Positions 60,729 to 64,000 of a stretch of DNA of 64,000 nucleotides are shown piece after piece (position 1 is the first letter of the stretch; every line of letters begins with the position of its first letter). The notes under the pieces were generated by a model, which saw only the letters and a list, made by a program, of their open reading frames with translations, had not been told where the DNA came from and did no database searches. The stretch is from contig SDUX01000005.1 in NCBI GenBank assembly GCA_008729055.1, positions 3,309,062 to 3,373,061 of the forward strand, read 5' to 3'. The stretch comes from Pyropia haitanensis. Taxonomy: Eukaryota; Rhodophyta; Bangiophyceae; Bangiales; Bangiaceae. The translations under genes were made by a program, and so were the position numbers.

Positions 60729-63041
60729 TCATTGCATCTTGGTACAAAAATCCGACAGCGACAGCACCTGCACCAGCGGGTTGCGCGCCGCCCGCGACCG
60801 CGTCCGCTCCGTGTTGTACCCCCAGTCGGCGAGGTAGAGCGACACGGGCGCGCCGAGCATGGACAGGGAGACGCCCTCGAGCGTCTCGTAGCGGTCCTCG
60901 ACAAACCTGGCGCCCGCACAAAGGGCGCGCCGGCGGGTCGGGGCGCGGCGCCACAGAAAGGGGGGACAACGCGGGGGGGCCGCCAGCGTACACAAGCACG
61001 ACCAGGCGCACGCAGCCAATTCACCACACCAAGGCAGGCACCAGGCGGTCAACAGGTGGCCCAGCCGGCGGCAGGACGACGCAGCCCAGGCACGCACGCG
61101 GCGCGGCGCGCCAGCATCACTGGACAAGAGGCGACCAGGGCCAGCCGCGGGGCACGCGCCCGGCGGCGGGGCGCGCCCCCTCGACACCCGCAGCGTTGTA
61201 CGCGTACGGCGCACGTGTCGGCGACACCACCGCCCTCTCCCCCGCCCCCCCCCCCCCCACCCCCCCCCCCCCGCCGCCGCCCACGAAAACGCACTGGATG
61301 TGGCAGCCCGCGTGCTCGGGCATGGCGAGGATCTTGTTGAGCGTCGCGATCTTGGAGCCGCTCCCGTGGCCAAACACCCGCGCCGGCGGCACCTTGGCCG
61401 CCGACACGCCCGCGGCGGCGAGGAGCGCCAGCGCAAAGCGGGTCTGCTTGGTCGTGATGATGTACACGGGGCGGGACGAAAAGTTGATCGCGTCGGCCGT
61501 GCCGGGGTAGCTGGGGTGGGCGGGGCGGGGGCGGCAAGAAGAACACAACAAAAAAAACCAAACAGAAAACAGGCGGGGGGAAGGGGGAAGAACGGGAGCG
61601 GGGGGGGAGGAGCGTTGGGCCCAGGCGGCCGCGACGTGAGTGGCGGCGCAGTCGCAGCGGCAGCGGGGCCAACGGCGGCGGCCGGCAAACCGGCGGGGCA
61701 CGCCCATGGTCACGCGGCGCGGCGGGTCCGCCACGCAAGGGGGCAAGAGCAGCGAGTGAGTGGCCGCACGGGTGACGGCCACAGCCGTCACGGACCGGAC
61801 GGGCGACCGCCCGCGCAACACAACCGCAGCAACGTCGGCGGCAGGGCAGCGCGTGCGGCGGCGGCAGGGGCGTGGCGGCGTCGGGGGGCGCCCGCCACGG
61901 GCGGGACCGACAGCCAGCCGCCAGGCAGGGGCGCGCCGCGCCCGCGTCGACGGCCACACGCACGCGGGGCACACAGGGCGCGGCGGCGGGGCGGGGCGGG
62001 TCAACGGCGCGTCAGCGGGTGGCTCCCCCCCGCCTCCCCCACGCCAAAAACGCACGGCGGCGGCGCCAACGGCGGCAGCGGCGGTGCACGCCACGCTGCC
62101 CGCTCCCCAGCACCGCCAGCTCCCTCCAGTGCCGACCAGCGGCTGCTCACAGCAGAACGCGCAACCGCTCCCCCCCTCCCCCCCTGCTCGTGCACCCCCC
62201 CCCCCCGCCCCCCCTCCCCCCAACGTACAATCGGTTCGCCCCCAGCCACCCATCCATATCTTCGGCCATCCACGCGTCGCGGACGCGGCCAAACGCGTCG
62301 ATCAGCTCTGGCTCGGCCACCCCCCAGCGGTCCATCAGGTCGCCCCGGATGGGGTCCCGCCACCCGCGGAGGACGCCCGCGACCGCGGCGGCGACCCTGG
62401 CGTCCGCCGCCCCCCCCCCCCCCCCCCCTCGCCGCCACCACCGCCGCCGCCACCACCACCACCACCACCACCACCGCCACCGCCGTCGCCGCCACCGCCA
62501 CCGTCACCACCGCCACCGTCGTCGCCGGCGGCCGCACCCCCCCCCCGTGCGCCTCGGCAAGGTACCGCACGAGCAGCACGTTCTCGTACCCCGTCTCGAC
62601 GACCGGCCGCACCGCGCGCATCGCGGCGGCGAGCCAGCCGGGTGGCCCGGCGAGCCCAGGCAGGATGGCGTCGGCGCCCCACACCGCGCGGGCGGCGCGA
62701 AAGGCCGACGCGGACGACTCGTCGACCGAGTCGACGACGACGCCGTCAAAGTCGAGCGCGTAGACGGTCGTGGACGCGTCCGCGGGGGGGCGCTCATCGT
62801 GGCGGTGGGTGGGGGAAGGGGCGGGAACGGAGGAGGGGGACGGGGGGAGGGGGGGGGGGGGGAAGGCACGGGGAAGAACGAGACGATGGCGGTGGGGGGG
62901 GGAGAGGGAGCGGCGGACGTTGCGGGGAGGGCCGCGCTGTGGTGACACGCCGAGGAGGCGACTGCAGCGGAGCGGGGCAGCCCGTGCCACCGGCGATGCC
63001 CAGACGCAGCAGCGGTGCACCTCGGGAATCGAGGTGGGCAT
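60729..63041 (-). CDS. plant-type HAD-superfamily phosphatase-like protein, multi-exon
   Basis: ATG 63041 opens an Arg/Ser-rich, plastid-transit-like leader (MPTSIPEVHRCCVWASPVAR). Then VYALDFDGVVVDSVDES, the DxDGxxxD nucleophile motif, and VVETGYENVLLVRYL. The frame changes in the poly-C run at 62410-62430 and continues as WRDPIRGDLMDRWG and GWLGANRL. A GTACGT-CCCAG intron (62228-61512) joins in phase to FYPGTADAINFSSR and YIITTKQTRFALALL. Further intron(s) lead to the last exon from about 60910, FVEDRYETLEGV (HAD motif IV acidic pair) and LYLADWGYNTERTR, ending QVLSLSDFCTKMQ. Block order matches an uncharacterised HAD family in plants, algae and cyanobacteria. The boundary near 61290-60910 is unresolved. 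Confidence 0.7.
62403..62520. repeat. poly-C run and CCA/CCG trinucleotide tract in HAD gene
   Basis: About 18 C in a row (62411-62428) followed by CCACCA/CCGCCG repeats; codes Gly and Val tracts on the minus strand. Confidence 0.7.
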
Positions 63042-63224
63042 GCGAGCAGAGCGGGCGCGTGGGTGCGCCAACGCCGATCCTCATCGTAGTGGTCCTCATC
63101 GTAGTTATAGGCAACTCCCATGGATCCCGTTTGAATTCGGGACCACACCGCATCGTCTGCACTCCCCCTCTCTCGCCCGTGTGTCCCCTCCCTCCCCCCG
63201 CCTCCCCTCGGTCCACGCCACTGG
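63042..63224. other. short gap between two minus-strand genes
   Basis: Promoter side of the HAD gene and 3' side of the DUF1995 gene; nothing else seen. Confidence 0.5.
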
Positions 63225-63983
63225 CTACCTCTTCAGCTGCTCCTGCACCAGCCGCTCGCGCAGTAGCCGCGCCACCTCCTTATACGGCGGCCGCTCCTTG
63301 CCACACCACACTACTTCCCCCCCTCCCCCCCCCGTAAACCAAATTGTCCAGTCCCCCGGCCACACCCGCACCAGCAGCCCCCCGTCGCCCATCGCCTTTA
63401 CAAAAAACACCTCGACAAACGTCCGCCAGTACCGCTCGCCGACCTTGGCCACCTCGGGGTAAAAGAGGGCCGGGTAGTAGCCCCACCAGCCGCCGCCCGG
63501 CCGCACCTTGTCCACCGCCCCATTGACGACGATGGCCTCCCCGTCCGGCGGTGTGAGCCCCTCGGCCACAATGTACTCGTCCACGTTAAAGCCGGGCGCC
63601 ACAAACAGGACGCCACCGGGGGCGGCGACCACCGCGCCCCGCCGCGGCGAGCCGACCGCCGTGTGGGGGGCGGGCGGCGCAAACTCCGCCGCCGCCGTCG
63701 CGTCGGGCGCGACGACCGTCAGCGGCGGGCCGTCGAGGAGGCGGAGGAGCCGCCGGCTAAACGTGACCGACGCGTCATAGACGGCCGAGAGGGAGGCCGA
63801 GGAGGACGCGTCGACGGGCGGGAAGGTCACCTCCATCCGCGTCACGCCCGCGGCGCGGGCGGCGCGGATGGCCGCGGCGGCCAGGGCGGGCATGGCGCCG
63901 CGGGACGGGGGGATGGGCGACGGCGTGGGGGGGGCGTCGTCGGCGTCATCGACCGGTGGCGCGGGGGGGGGGGGGGTGGTCAT
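63225..63983 (-). CDS. DUF1995-family protein, probably plastid, 5' part may lie outside
   Basis: 252 residues from ATG 63983 to the stop at 63225. The frame is open upstream to the window edge, so a transit peptide may precede this Met. Blocks typical of the cyanobacterial/chloroplast DUF1995 family: RMEVTFPPVDASSSA, GVLFVAPGFNVDEYIV, AIVVNGAVDKVRPGGGWW, YYPALFYPEVAKVGERYW and a C-terminal RVWPGDWTIWF. Members include proteins affecting photosystem assembly (LPA3-like), but most are uncharacterised. No membrane segment seen; likely stromal. Confidence 0.75.
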   Translation of the reverse strand: MTTPPPPAPPVDDADDAPPTPSPIPPSRGAMPALAAAAIRAARAAGVTRMEVTFPPVDASSSASLSAVYDASVTFSRRLLRLLDGPPLTVVAPDATAAAEFAPPAPHTAVGSPRRGAVVAAPGGVLFVAPGFNVDEYIVAEGLTPPDGEAIVVNGAVDKVRPGGGWWGYYPALFYPEVAKVGERYWRTFVEVFFVKAMGDGGLLVRVWPGDWTIWFTGGGGGEVVWCGKERPPYKEVARLLRERLVQEQLKR

Positions 63984-64000
63984 GGACGGCCGCCGCGACA

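Overview
This is a very GC-rich eukaryotic nuclear window. Long G and C homopolymers, Ala/Pro/Gly-rich proteins, short GT-AG introns and a nucleus-plus-plastid gene set suggest an alga. A Bangiophycean red alga of the Porphyra/Pyropia kind is my best inference from base composition, few introns, a stand-alone glutamate 5-kinase and plant/cyanobacterial-type families (SLP phosphatase, DUF1995, plant-type HAD protein). No rRNA, tRNA or CRISPR was seen.

Left part (1-33 kb): after the end of a Ser/Thr kinase gene, the window is mostly mobile and repetitive DNA. In order: a D-D-E transposase with a CxxC insertion (2.6-4.7 kb, +), a pogo/Tigger-like transposase with two in-frame stops (4.5-6.1 kb, -), a 3-kb array of 63-bp repeats (6.7-9.8 kb), a Plavaka/KDZ-type transposase with one probable 62-nt intron (10.1-13.2 kb, -), a five-exon Mutator-like transposase (14.65-17.57 kb, +), a Gly-rich ORF ending in a degenerate C2H2 finger, and a complete Ty3/gypsy chromovirus (19.38-26.75 kb, -). 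The Ty3 element has 863-bp LTRs, gag, a likely -1 frameshift into pol, and an extra two-zinc-finger ORF upstream of gag. Its outer edge abuts the first codons of a second, decayed Plavaka-type transposase (26.75-29.6 kb). Then comes a probable spliced Ala/Pro-rich gene and an array of about 98-bp repeats (31.3-32.8 kb).

Right part (33.9-64 kb): a dense run of housekeeping genes. They are a Shewanella-like PPP phosphatase (+), cysteinyl-tRNA synthetase (-), ribonucleotide reductase small subunit (+), an Ala-rich unknown (-), a small hAT-like element carrying a BED-finger exon, a secreted PI-PLC X-domain protein (+), a giant SAC-domain phosphoinositide phosphatase (-), clathrin light chain (+), a CAX-type Ca2+/H+ exchanger (-), glutamate 5-kinase (+), a plant-type HAD protein (-) and a DUF1995 protein (-). 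Spacing is short and strands alternate, so divergent pairs appear to share GC-rich promoters. No functional operon is implied. SAC phosphatase, PI-PLC and clathrin light chain touch phosphoinositide/membrane traffic, but that may be coincidence.

Two sequence-wide themes: several genes change reading frame exactly at long poly-C/poly-G tracts (SAC, HAD, probably CysRS), which suggests homopolymer length errors or real slippage; and unrelated genes reuse the same 5' splice site GTACGT.
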